Source: Roseobacter sinensis (GTDB taxonomy: Bacteria; Pseudomonadota; Alphaproteobacteria; Rhodobacterales; Rhodobacteraceae). From it: 64,000 bases of DNA. The notes below the pieces were generated by a model. That model searched no databases. It saw only the letters and a list, made by a program, of their open reading frames with translations, and was not told the origin of the DNA. Made by a program: the position numbers and the translations under genes. The stretch covers positions 248,001-312,000 of the forward strand of contig NZ_JALIEB010000001.1 of NCBI RefSeq assembly GCF_025755255.1, read 5' to 3'. Positions 27,524 through 36,750 of this stretch are shown piece after piece; position 1 is the stretch's first letter, and each line of letters opens with the position of its first letter.

Positions 27524-28477
27524 ATGCGTTCCGCCATCCCCACCCTTACTGCGATCGCCGCCTTCACGGCATGTCCCACTCTGGCCCAGCAGAGCCTCGA
27601 CCGACCCGCGGAGATCCAGATTGTCAAAACGGCCAACGCCGAGATCGCCTATTACGAGATCGGCAATCCCGAAGGTAAGCCGGTGGTCTTCGTCCACGGC
27701 CTGCCGTTCTCTTCCTACATCTGGCGCAATGTCATGACGGGCCTTGATCGGCAGATCTTTCGCCTCATCGCGGTTGATCTGGTTGGCTTCGGCGACAGCA
27801 GCGGCGACGGATACGGCGTGACCGATCAGGCCGCGCATCTGGCCAGCTTCGCGGATGCGCTCGACCTCTCGGATATCATCGCTGTAGGGCATGACTGGGG
27901 CGCGGGCATCGCGCTCGTCTGGGCGGCTCAGAACGCCGAAGACTTCGCAGGCTTCGCCACCATGGAAGGCGCCATGCCCCCGGTCTATCCGCGCCCCACC
28001 TACGACGAGATGCCAGAACGCATCGCGGGCCTGTTCCGCGCCATGCGTGACCCGGGCCTGGGCGAGGAGAACGTCCTCAACGGCAACCTCTGGCTCGACA
28101 GGATCATGCCGACGATGACCGAGAAACCGATGCCAGAGGCCGTCGTTGCTGAATACAACCGCCCCTTCCCCAAACCCGAAAGCCGCCAGCCAATCCTTGA
28201 GATGTCCCGCTCGCTGCCTATCGGCGGCGCACCCGCCGACGTCGTCGCCACATATTCCGCAGCCGTCACATGGTGGACCACGACCGACCTGCCCAAGCTC
28301 GTCCTCTATGCCGAGCCGGGACGGCTCTACCCAGAAGACCTTGCCCGCTGGAACGAAGACAACGCAAAGAACGTGACACTCACCAACATCGGTCCGGGCC
28401 GACACGCGCTGCAGGAGGAAGACCCGCAAGCCGTGGCCGACGGCCTGGGCGACTGGCTCGCCACGTTGGACAATTGA
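27524..28477 (+). CDS. Exported haloalkane-dehalogenase-like alpha/beta hydrolase
   Basis: A 317-residue hydrolase with a signal peptide (cleavage near LAQQS). It follows the haloalkane dehalogenase plan: nucleophile Asp124 with the adjacent halide-contacting Trp125 in VGHDWGAGIAL, a Glu at 148 in TMEGAMPP where the HLD-II acid sits, and His294 in GPGRHALQEEDP. The second halide ligand, normally Asn in HGNP, is Leu60 here (HGLPFSSYIW). So the fold and Asp nucleophile are kept but halide binding is doubtful; it could be a related ester or epoxide hydrolase. Most dehalogenases of this group are cytosolic; this one looks periplasmic. First of three closely spaced genes. Confidence 0.8.
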   Translation: MRSAIPTLTAIAAFTACPTLAQQSLDRPAEIQIVKTANAEIAYYEIGNPEGKPVVFVHGLPFSSYIWRNVMTGLDRQIFRLIAVDLVGFGDSSGDGYGVTDQAAHLASFADALDLSDIIAVGHDWGAGIALVWAAQNAEDFAGFATMEGAMPPVYPRPTYDEMPERIAGLFRAMRDPGLGEENVLNGNLWLDRIMPTMTEKPMPEAVVAEYNRPFPKPESRQPILEMSRSLPIGGAPADVVATYSAAVTWWTTTDLPKLVLYAEPGRLYPEDLARWNEDNAKNVTLTNIGPGRHALQEEDPQAVADGLGDWLATLDN

Positions 28478-28515
28478 GTGTCGGCCCATGCCCCTCGACG
28501 GAAAGGCGAAATCTG

Positions 28516-28923
28516 ATGACCGACAACAGCGCGCAATCTGACGATCTTGTGTCAACCTCCCTGCTCGCCAAGATCGGCGCGGTTGCGTACGTCCTGTGGG
28601 GTCTCTGGCATATCCGCGTCGTTATCCGGATGTTCCAGGCCGCGGCCGCGATGGAGGATCCTGCGCTTCAGGCCCGCATCTTCCAGGGCGCGTTCCATAT
28701 CCTCTTCTTCGCAGTCTTCGCCATCGTCGTCGCCTGGTGGATCGCCCGGAACAACCGGATATCCTATTGGGCGCAGCTTCTGACCATTGGCTGGACCGAG
28801 GTCGGACTGTTCCTGTTCTTCATGCTCCCGGGCCTCTTCCCTTGGTGGCCCAGCGGCTGGATCGGCCCCACGCTCTGGATCGTCGCTGTCGCGACAACCA
28901 CGGTCGCTCGGGTAAGGGCATGA
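28516..28923 (+). CDS. Four-span integral membrane protein, unknown function
   Basis: 135 residues with four predicted spans (about 15-37, 54-76, 82-108, 116-132), rich in Trp and Phe (GLWHIRVVIRMF, VAWWIARNN, GLFPWWPSGW). No family recognised. The ATG follows GAAAGG. It lies 38 bases after the hydrolase and overlaps the next gene by four bases (ATGA), so the three are probably one operon. Confidence 0.75.
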   Translation: MTDNSAQSDDLVSTSLLAKIGAVAYVLWGLWHIRVVIRMFQAAAAMEDPALQARIFQGAFHILFFAVFAIVVAWWIARNNRISYWAQLLTIGWTEVGLFLFFMLPGLFPWWPSGWIGPTLWIVAVATTTVARVRA

Positions 28924-29828
28924 CCGTGCCTCACAAGATCCCGACTTGTACTACCGCAAACCTGTTCGCACTGGCCGTCTCGGTCATGCTGACTTTCCCC
29001 GCGATTGCGCAGACGGCGCCACCGCTCGACCTTGAGATGCGGCTCGATCCGGCGACGCGCGAAAACCGGTTCTTGGCGGTCGTCATTGACGGGCCGAACG
29101 GACCCCGAAGGATCGAGGCGTCGGAGTGGCTACGGCCCGAACTGGCGGGCTACGCGCAGGCCGCCGCGCCGATCATCGTTGGTCTCGGCGTCCCCGCCGG
29201 TCCGGATACACCCATCACCCGCGGCAGGCCAGGACGAGATGCTTTACCCAGCGCGCGGGTCCCCGGCGCCCGCCGGCTCATGCTCGTCAGTGATGACCTG
29301 GCCAACTCGATGCTCCTCAACATCGCCGACGACGTTGATGGCATGACGCTCACCTTCCCCGATGGTGGCCTCAAGAACGGCCCAGGTCCCGAGCTTCTGA
29401 TCGCTGAAGCAAGCCTGCCCGCCGGCCGCGTCTCGGGCGGCTGCCCCGGCGTGCCTGCCTCGGGCGCAGACGCCATCATCGTATCACTGCCGGACCAGTC
29501 CGAAGTTACGCTTATGCCGGAAGATTTCATCGACGTCGGCCCCGCGGGCCCGCAGGTGAACTACGGGACCGAGGAGATCGGACGCGCCGACGTGCGTATC
29601 GAAACGCTCGAACAACTGGTCAACCTCGACATGCGCGCCCTCGCCACGATCGATTACTTCAAGGTCTATTCCACCGTTCTAGACCTCGCCGATTTGGGGG
29701 TCCCCGATGGCGAGACAGTCGAAACCATCGTCCTGTCCTCGTCCGGCGAGCAGGTGGAAACCGATAACGGTCCGCAGCTCTGCTGGACCGCCGATCCGAT
29801 CCTCGTGGTCGGCCTGCCTCCATTTTAA
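28920..29828 (+). CDS. Exported protein of unknown function, 302 aa
   Basis: A signal peptide (LFALAVSVMLTFPAIAQ) precedes a mostly beta-rich protein with many Asp/Pro/Gly turns (GLGVPAGPDTPITRG, DDLANSMLLNIADDVDGMTL, FPDGGLKNGPGPELLIAEAS). Two or three cysteines remain after export (GGCPGVPASG, GPQLCWTAD). No domain recognised; the LNIADDVDGMTLTFPDGG stretch hints at a jelly-roll-like sandwich. Start overlaps the preceding stop (ATGA). Its 3' end meets the decayed permease region on the other strand. Confidence 0.7.
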   Translation: MTVPHKIPTCTTANLFALAVSVMLTFPAIAQTAPPLDLEMRLDPATRENRFLAVVIDGPNGPRRIEASEWLRPELAGYAQAAAPIIVGLGVPAGPDTPITRGRPGRDALPSARVPGARRLMLVSDDLANSMLLNIADDVDGMTLTFPDGGLKNGPGPELLIAEASLPAGRVSGGCPGVPASGADAIIVSLPDQSEVTLMPEDFIDVGPAGPQVNYGTEEIGRADVRIETLEQLVNLDMRALATIDYFKVYSTVLDLADLGVPDGETVETIVLSSSGEQVETDNGPQLCWTADPILVVGLPPF

Positions 29829-30100
29829 CATCCGCCTTGCTGGCCGGGTCCCGCCCGGACGCGAGGGCGAAAGGATCGCGCCGATGCAGCCCCAGCCAAA
29901 GTAGGGGAGATCGCCGTTTTGAGGAGGAGGGCCGTAACGCTACCATCTGATGACCTTAGTGGCGGCAGCCCAAGAGCCCCGCTTCCATCAAACTTTCCCC
30001 AAAAACTGACCTTGATCCTATTGTAGCCAAAGTCCGCAGTGGGCCCTCCTTGGTCAATGCTGCGGCCTGTGTGACAGTCCGGTTCGATGTTGTTCCACCC

Positions 30101-30850
30101 CGACCGCACAGCTGGTATGCTAAGCGTTGCGGCCGTCTCATCACCCACAGCCATCGCGTTGAGCTCGGTCGTGCGGCTCATAGGCCAGATCCCGCAGGCC
30201 AGCAGGATGATCAGCCAATCCCATTGTGCGAGGCCAAGCCCGTCAGGCATCCAGAATACAACCGTGCGAGACGCGCGTGGGTCGCCGAAAGAAATCAATC
30301 CATTCGCGCCAGCCCCAATGATGAAGGACACCGCAACACCAGCCAGAACAAGCCGGTCTGCGCGTGTGGCGTCAGCCAGTCGGGACACGCCGAGCACAAT
30401 GAAGGTTGCCAAGCGCGCAGCTGCGAACGTCTTGAGGGGAACGGTCAGCAGCCCGAGAAACGGACCTGAATGCAAGAACGCCGAGATGGCGCCGAAGGCA
30501 CCACCAGACGAGATGCCAAGAAGGTGAGGATCTGCCAGAGGATTGCGCGCGACGGCTTGCAGGCTCGCTCCGACCATCGCGAGGCCAGCCCCGACCATCA
30601 CAACCAAAAGTGTCCTGGGAAACCGAATGTCACAGACGATCGCCTCGCGTCGATGGCTCTGGCTTTGTTCAACAAGCCCCGGCCAGAGTTTGTCGGTGAG
30701 AACTGCCCGAACCGTGTTTGTCGGGACTGAGACCGCGCCTACAGAGACAGCAATGGATCTTGAAAGCAGCAGGACAGCCAAGCCCCCGCAGGCAAGGACC
30801 GAAGGCTTGCCCATTCGGATCGCGCGGGACTGCGCTGCTGCTTCTGTCAT
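30101..30850 (-). pseudogene. FecCD-type siderophore ABC permease, C-terminus lost
   Basis: Residues 1-250 match an iron-siderophore permease: IRFPRTLLVVMVGAGLAMVG, ARNPLADPHLLGISSGGAFG, RADRLVLAGVAVSFI, VFWMPDGLGLAQWDWLI and VGDETAATLSIPAVR. After about residue 250 the expected GPIGFVGLIVPH region and the last spans are replaced by unrelated sequence; the frame stays open to 29825. A normal member has about 340 residues. The ATG is six bases after the stop of the binding-protein pseudogene, so this was an operon. Confidence 0.8.
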
Positions 30851-30856
30851 GGCTAC

Positions 30857-31706
30857 TCAGCCCAGAGCCGGTGTCTTGATGGCTTGGATGTTGCGTGGCC
30901 TCGGCCTGGCCTCAACGTAGTCCAGGGTTACAAAGCGATCCTGCCTCACGGCGTCGATATTCGCAAAGGCCGGATTTGTTCCACATCCTCTTCCCATGGC
31001 AAGGTGCCCCAACTTTTCTCAAAGCCGTCCATGGCATTGGCGCCCCCGCAGCCTCAGTCAGCGCAGTGGGAATGGCAGAAAGCCCTGCCGTGAACGGTGG
31101 ATCCTCGCCGCTGTTGCAGACAAAGACGCGCAAGGGATCGCCGGTTGCGAGAGCGTTGGTGACCGCGGCGAGGTCGGCCTTTTAGGCACTCACCAGGTCT
31201 TCAGCCCTGTCTTCGACGCCGAAGATCTTCACAAGGTTGATGAGGTCGGAGAACATGTCCTCGATGCTCGCCCGATCCTTGTCCATGATACGAGTGCAAG
31301 ACCCGGTCAGCTCACAGACCTGGATGCCGCAGGGCGCCAAGGTCTCTGGTGTAACTGCACCGCCGACTTTCATGCCGTAGTTCCGCCCCGCAAAGAAGAA
31401 ATCCGCATCCGCACCGACGATGACTTCCTTTGGGGGATACTTTGCCGATAGCTTGGGGAGCTCTTCGACGCCCGTCCGCATCTCCTCATCCAGCGTTTTC
31501 CGGCCGGAGATGCCGGTATAGCGAACCATGCGATCCGCGAGGCCCAGGACAGGCATCATCTCGGTCAGATTTACGTCGTCGGAGATCGCTCGCTCCCGTG
31601 GGGCGTCGAGGGTCACCGTGCGATTGCAGCTTTGCACCGTCGTTCCTGCGAAAGCCGAACCAGGTGTCAGGCTCAGAGCAATCGCGGTGACTGCAAGGTT
31701 TTTCAT
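30857..31706 (-). pseudogene. Siderophore-type ABC solute-binding protein, broken
   Basis: The signal peptide (MKNLAVTAIALSLTPGSAFA) and the N-terminal lobe are intact, up to an in-frame TAA at 31182-31184. Past the stop the same frame continues sensibly (KADLAAVTNALATGDPLRVF, EDPPFTAGLSAIPTALTEAA). It then shifts into another frame (NAMDGFEKSWGTLPWEEDV) and again into a third (TNPAFANIDAVRQDRFVTLD ... NIQAIKTPALG, stop at 30857). One nonsense change and two frameshifts make it inactive, but the reading frames are still recognisable, so decay is fairly recent. Confidence 0.85.
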
Positions 31707-31721
31707 GTCATGTTTCCGTTC

Positions 31722-32340
31722 TTAGAGGTGGAATGTCGGCTGCTTGGTGCCGCTTGGCGCGAGGTGTTCTTGTCTGGCTGCAGCGCGAAAGGCGTCCGAG
31801 ACGACAGCTGTGGCAAATGCGCTGTCCGGCCGCCCAAAGCCGAGAGGCTGACCAGCCTGCAACAGCAAGACGCCGCCGCAGATCTGGGCTGCCATGTTCA
31901 AATCATATAGGGATGTGACAATTGTCAGAGGCAGATCTCTGACCAGCGCCAACAGTTCCAATTGATGACGGATATCGAGGTGATTGGTGGGTTCATCTGG
32001 GGCCAAAAGCCGCGGCTCTTGCGCGAGGGCGCGGGCGATCATCACGCGCTGGCGTTCGCCGCCCGACAGTATGCCAAGATGCCGATCTCCGAAACCCGTA
32101 CAAGCCAAGAAGGCTGAGCGCGCCGTCCACGAGATCGGTGCTCTCGGGCCGAGATCAACCAGACATCAGCCTCATCGATCTCAACCGATCCTGTTGTGGA
32201 ACAATGATGGCGGGAGAGCAGCCCCAGGAGCATGAATTTCGCGGCACTCTTGGGTCAAACAACGCCAAGAACGCGCCCTGTCCACCTGTGGCAACCGTTC
32301 TGACGGTGCATGCCGCTGACGGTGTGCGACAGACGTGGAA
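31722..32340 (-). pseudogene. Siderophore-type ABC ATPase, broken
   Basis: The 3' part is well preserved: the signature [19 protein letters not shown], a Walker B variant [20 protein letters not shown] and the D/H-loop region [14 protein letters not shown]. The 5' part is wrecked. Where GPNGAGKST should be, the frame reads PKSAAKFM after a stop, with residual GAFLALFDP in another frame. The Q-loop region (about 60 codons) is deleted. In Walker B the expected Leu/Asp order is LAPDEP. It would be the first gene of the decayed operon. Confidence 0.82.
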
Positions 32341-32877
32341 GATTCACACGCCGCTGCGGGAAACCGATCAACCTGACGTATCTTCAGCTTTTTCGAAGAA
32401 ATCCGACTGATCGCTGTGTGTTGGCTGTGGGTGCCGAGCGCGATTGTTCACTACGATGCCGGCGCGGGAGGAGATAGCGGCCTTTGCGAAATCCCTTTCC
32501 ATGCGCGAAACCGTTGCAATGCGTCGACATGCGAACAACACCATGTTTCGGGTCTGTGGCGAACGGGCGTTCCGACTGGCAGCGCTGTCGCGATGGGAAT
32601 GGGTCCTAAACAGAAGGCATGGGCCGTTCTCACGTGAGTGAGACAGATCCGTTGGCAAATTCTGCATTCGCTCCGACTTTGGCAATGAGCCCAAGGCGGC
32701 CCAGCCCAAACAGTGCCTCTCCGAATGACAGCAAACACAGGTCGAGCTCGATGTGCCGTGTCTCTGCCTCGAACTCCTTGGAACGCACTTGACGTTCATC
32801 ATGTGGCGGCCACTCTACTGACGTAGAGAAACGGTGTACGACAACCCGCCAGTCTGCGGCAGGTAGGGAGAAGTTCG
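32341..32877. other. Gap without a recognisable gene
   Basis: About 540 bases between the ATPase pseudogene and the acyl-CoA ligase. An open frame on the minus strand (32368-32802) has a Ser/Arg/His-rich product with no domain and no ribosome site. I see no terminator, tRNA or repeat. It may be further decayed material. GGGAG at about 32865 serves the ligase. Confidence 0.5.
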
Positions 32878-34599
32878 ATGACGGAGAACGACAGGCCCTG
32901 GGTTGCGTTTTACGGCCCGGACATCCGCGCCGAGATCGAAACCGCAGCATACCGCACGTTGGGCGATCTTATACGCTCCGTCGCAGATACCTATGGATCC
33001 GCTCCGGCGTTCACCGCATGCATGCCCAACGGCATGAATGGGACGCTCAGCTTTGCCCAGGTTGACGAACTCTCGGATGCCTTCGCCGTATACCTCCGCG
33101 AAGTGGCAGGCTTGCAAAAGGGCGATCGCGTCGCTGTTCAGATGCCCAATGGTCTGAGCTTTCCAGTTGCCGCCTTCGGTATCCTGAAGGCGGGTTGCGT
33201 TCTGGTGAACGTCAATCCGCTTTACACGGCCGAAGAAATGGCACGCCAGTTCCAGGATGCAGAGCCACATGCGCTGGTGATCGTCGACATGTTCGCTGAC
33301 AAGATTGCCGAAGCGACCCGCGGCCACCCGATCCCGAACATCATCGTGACCCGGGTTGCAGAGTTTCTGCCATCTCTGCCCCGTGGGATCATCGGCCTCG
33401 TACAGAAGCACTGGGACCGATCGGTCAAACCCATCGAGGTCCCGCACATTCGCTTTTCGCAGGCCATTCGGGCCGGGCGTGCGCATCGGGACCGGGATCG
33501 GATCGAGGTGGCCCTTTATGACAAGGACGTCGCGCCGGACGATATCGCCTGCCTTCAGTACACTGGCGGAACCACGGGGGTGGCCAAGGGCGCGATGCTG
33601 ACGCACGCCAATCTGATCCTGAACATGGAGCAAACGCTTGAAATGATACCGGCCTTGGAGCGCGGCAAGGAGGTTGGCCTGACAGCTCTGCCGCTGTACC
33701 ACATCTTCGCATTTACGGTGAATCTTCTCGGCCTTTACCGGCTGGGCGCACGGAACATCCTGATCCCCAGCCCCCGGCCGCTCACAAACCTGAAGCGGGC
33801 CTTCGAGAACTACAAAATCACCTGGATGAGTGGGGTGAACACGCTGTTCAATGGCCTTTCGAGAGAGATTTGGTTTCTCGACAGTCCGCCGAAGCACCTG
33901 AAGCTGGCCTCGGCCGGGGGGATGGCGCTGCAGGTGGCCGTCGCGACGCGGTGGCAAGAGATCACAGGCAAGCCATTGCTGCAGGGCTACGGGCTGACGG
34001 AGACATCGCCTGTCCTGAGCTTCAATCCGGTGGGGAAGACGCGGGACGGCTCCATTGGCGTGCCGGTGCCGTCGACGCGCATGGCCTGTGTGGACGACAA
34101 CGGCATACCAGTAGCCCAAGGTGAGCGGGGCGAGATTGCCGCCAAGGGTCCTCAAGTGATGAAAGGCTACTGGCAAAGGCCCGATGCGACCGAGGAGGTG
34201 CTGAAGGGCGGCTGGTTCCTGACCGGTGACATCGGCGTGATGGATGCTGACGGCTATTTCTACATCGTGGATCGCAAGAAGGACATGGTTGTCGTCTCGG
34301 GCTTCAACGTTTACCCGAACGAAGTCGAAGACTGCTTGTCACAGCACCCCGGCATCCTTGAATCAGCGGTGATCGGTGTGCCGAACGAGTCAACGGGCGA
34401 GGCCGTCAAGGCCTTCGTCGTGCCCAAGGACCCCGGCTTGTCGGTCGAGGATATCCGCAGCCACTGCAAGGCGCATCTGACCGCCTACAAGGTGCCAAGG
34501 CTCGTTGAGTTCCGTGACACATTGCCAAAGTCCAATGTCGGCAAGATCCTCCGCAAAGACCTGCGCGCGCAAGAGTCGCAGGACCAGGCGTCGGAGTAG
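32878..34599 (+). CDS. Long-chain/aromatic acyl-CoA ligase (FadD-like)
   Basis: A 573-residue ANL-superfamily enzyme that makes an acyl-adenylate and then the CoA thioester. Motifs: P-loop QYTGGTTGVAKGAML at about 226, GYGLTETSPVLS at about 375, TGDIGVMDADGYFYIVDR, SGFNVYPNEVED and the C-terminal catalytic Lys in PKSNVGKILRKDL. This is the FadD pattern; chain length cannot be read off. Its stop is four bases before a bile-acid-type transporter, so the two are probably cotranscribed and handle one imported acid. Confidence 0.9.
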   Translation: MTENDRPWVAFYGPDIRAEIETAAYRTLGDLIRSVADTYGSAPAFTACMPNGMNGTLSFAQVDELSDAFAVYLREVAGLQKGDRVAVQMPNGLSFPVAAFGILKAGCVLVNVNPLYTAEEMARQFQDAEPHALVIVDMFADKIAEATRGHPIPNIIVTRVAEFLPSLPRGIIGLVQKHWDRSVKPIEVPHIRFSQAIRAGRAHRDRDRIEVALYDKDVAPDDIACLQYTGGTTGVAKGAMLTHANLILNMEQTLEMIPALERGKEVGLTALPLYHIFAFTVNLLGLYRLGARNILIPSPRPLTNLKRAFENYKITWMSGVNTLFNGLSREIWFLDSPPKHLKLASAGGMALQVAVATRWQEITGKPLLQGYGLTETSPVLSFNPVGKTRDGSIGVPVPSTRMACVDDNGIPVAQGERGEIAAKGPQVMKGYWQRPDATEEVLKGGWFLTGDIGVMDADGYFYIVDRKKDMVVVSGFNVYPNEVEDCLSQHPGILESAVIGVPNESTGEAVKAFVVPKDPGLSVEDIRSHCKAHLTAYKVPRLVEFRDTLPKSNVGKILRKDLRAQESQDQASE

Positions 34600-34603
34600 A
34601 TCG

Positions 34604-35485
34604 ATGGTCGGACCTTTGGAACAGGCGCTTCTGGCGGCAATGATCTTTGTCATCATGCTGGGGATGGGCGCCTCGCTCACGCCCAGGGATTTCTGGTTCG
34701 CCTTACGCCGACCCTATGGGCTGGCGATCGGCGTTGTCTCGCAATACGGCTTCATGCCGTTCATCGGCTTTGTCATGGCCGTGACACTGGACCTGCCCGA
34801 GGCGATCGCCCTTGGGCTTCTGATTGTCTCCTGTATGCCCGGGGGCACGACGTCAAACATCTTCACCTATTTCTCAAAAGGGAACCTGGCGCTGTCGGTG
34901 CTCATGACGGTGACGTCGACCGTGTTCGGAGTGTTTCTCATCCCGTTGGTCCTTCTGGTCTACGCTTCGGCGCTGGATCTGGAGATTCCGCGCGACAACA
35001 TCATTGCCACGTTGGTCATCCTCCTGGTTCCCGTGGTCATCGGCATGGTGCTGCGCAAGATCAGCGCCAATGTGGGCGCCGTGACCGAATTCTTTGGCTC
35101 GGTGCTCGCGATCGTCTTTATCGCCTTCATCGCGATCTCATGGGTGCCGCGCAACTGGCAGTTCCTGATGACGACTGAGCCTTCAACCTATTTCGCGGCG
35201 ATCATGCTGGGTGTCTTCGGCATCCTGATCGGCTACGGCTTTGCCAAGCTTCTGCGTCTGCATCCCAGAAACGCCCGCACCGTCGCGCTGGAGACGGGCA
35301 TTCAAAACGCACCGCTCGCCGTCGCGATCATCGTCCTGACGTTTCCCGGCGAGGAACAGCAATCCATCATAGCAGTCGGCGCGCTTTATTCGATGTTCAT
35401 CGTCATGACCTCGACGGCGTTTACGCTGGCGTTTCGGCGCGCCAATACCGCAGCCGAGCAGAAGATGCCAGACAGTTTGCTGTAG
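34604..35485 (+). CDS. Bile acid:Na+ symporter family (BASS) transporter
   Basis: A 293-residue membrane protein with about nine to ten spans. It carries the BASS marks PGGTTSNIFTYFSKGN and ETGIQNAPLAVAI, which form the crossover and sodium sites. Family members import bile acids, pyruvate, pantothenate or other organic anions with sodium. Four bases separate it from the ligase. The start ATG 34604 lies next to the ligase stop. Confidence 0.88.
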   Translation: MVGPLEQALLAAMIFVIMLGMGASLTPRDFWFALRRPYGLAIGVVSQYGFMPFIGFVMAVTLDLPEAIALGLLIVSCMPGGTTSNIFTYFSKGNLALSVLMTVTSTVFGVFLIPLVLLVYASALDLEIPRDNIIATLVILLVPVVIGMVLRKISANVGAVTEFFGSVLAIVFIAFIAISWVPRNWQFLMTTEPSTYFAAIMLGVFGILIGYGFAKLLRLHPRNARTVALETGIQNAPLAVAIIVLTFPGEEQQSIIAVGALYSMFIVMTSTAFTLAFRRANTAAEQKMPDSLL

Positions 35486-35699
35486 AGCACCTTTGGGACG
35501 GCCGCAGTCTCGAGACGATGCGCCTGAAGATGCCCAATCGTTCGGGTCGAACGTTGGCTGTGTCCCGGTTGCCTTAGTCTTGCGTCGCCAACACTGTAGA
35601 GTTGCGGCGAATATCACATTCGGCGGCCCGCAACGCAGTGATGGCGATCTAGACTAGGGGGCAGAAGTAGCAACATGCGCACCCCGTCGTGGAGGTCGG

Positions 35700-36345
35700 C
35701 CAATCGGATGTACCGGCTGCTTCAGCCTGCAGGTCCGGCCTCGCCCCAATCTACCGACCGTCCCGAGTAGAGCTTGGACCAACTGGACCTGCAAGCGCTG
35801 CATCGCGTTCGTTCGCGACCGGTGTCGCACAGAACGGTGACGATCCGCCTTCTGATCCAACAGAACATTTCGGTGCGTAAGGGCTGCGTGCTCTGATGAA
35901 CCTATTAGAGACGATCCTGGAAGACTGCGAATACCAGATATCGCCACGCATGCGCGCGGTCCTGATTGGTCGCAATTGCGATCGGTTATGGTTGGGGTGA
36001 TCGGCCACATCATCGCGGCGGCAAGGGTTGCCGCTATTGGGACAGGTGAAGCACATGAGCGCGGTCGAGACCTTGCGGCTTGGGTCGGTCCTATGCCCCG
36101 ACAGTAGAGCACAGGCTGCCGAACGGTCCTGGGACGCATCACCAGACGCGCGAGCCGCTCCTGCGGACACCATTCGTTCAGGCGGCTCAAGTCGTCCCGT
36201 TGCGCATCAACAGATGGTCAGACCTTGGTTTTTGAGACTGGCTGACGAGAGCGGGTGAGCGGATGAAAAGAAACAGGCTGGCAGTCGCGCCAGCCAGCAA
36301 TCTCGCAAGGACGGCTCCCGAGTATCCCGAGACGCAAAACCGCGT
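35700..36345 (+). mobile_element. Decayed IS110-family transposase
   Basis: Fragments in several plus-strand frames align in order with an IS110/IS1111-type transposase. These are QLDLQALHRVRSRPVSHRT at 35780, LEDCEYQISPRMRAVLIG at about 35915, VIGHIIAAARVAAIGTGEA then RGRDLAAWVGPMPRQ at 35997-36107, STGCRTVLGRITRRAS at about 36110, and GERMKRNRLAVAPASNLART at about 36254. The PRQ/STG boundary has a stop (TAG), and at least three frame changes are needed. The N-terminal DEDD part is not clear upstream. Ends and target duplication were not found. Confidence 0.8.
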
Positions 36346-36379
36346 TTGATACACCACGAGACGTGGTCGCCATCGGTGC

Positions 36380-36583
36380 TTAAGCCGGGTCGATCAAAAG
36401 GAATTCGTGACTGACAGAAAGCATGAAACAGAACAGTTGCGCCGCAAGAGTCTGACGGCCCGGATCGTCATCATAGACCTTGCCCGCAATAAGATGACGG
36501 CGCGTGCCCATTAACAGGCCGGACACATATGAGCGACGTCCGAGACCATGCCAGAAAGCATTTGCGAACAACGGTGAGTACAC
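36380..36583 (-). other. Short unassigned open frame, possible gene remnant
   Basis: Sixty-seven codons on the minus strand with protein-like composition (RRSYVSGLLMGTRRHLIAGK, DDDPGRQTLAAQLFCFMLS, SHEFLLIDPA). No ribosome site is seen and a stop lies just upstream of the GTG. It looks like the C-terminal end of a longer protein. The rest of the 36346-36750 gap holds nothing I recognise. Confidence 0.3.
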
Positions 36584-36750
36584 ACATTAGGGCCTCACGT
36601 AGGTCGCTGGCCGTCCATTGGACCTATGGATTCTGCACTGCCTCAGAGTTCTGCGGACCGGCCTAAAATGATCGATGCGGGGCGACGCGCGAACGTCATC
36701 TTCCATGATTCCCATTTGACGCCAATGCTCAAAGAGCGTGTGATCGGCAG

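Noticed and set aside
30087-30920. Plus-strand open frames across the permease pseudogene
   Set aside because: They are antisense to the recognisable FecCD sequence.
32368-32802. A 144-codon minus-strand open frame as a gene
   Set aside because: Ser/Arg/Cys/His-rich with no domain, no ribosome site, next to decayed DNA.
36028-36258. A 76-codon plus-strand open frame inside the IS110 relic
   Set aside because: Out of frame with the transposase fragments it covers; a shadow.
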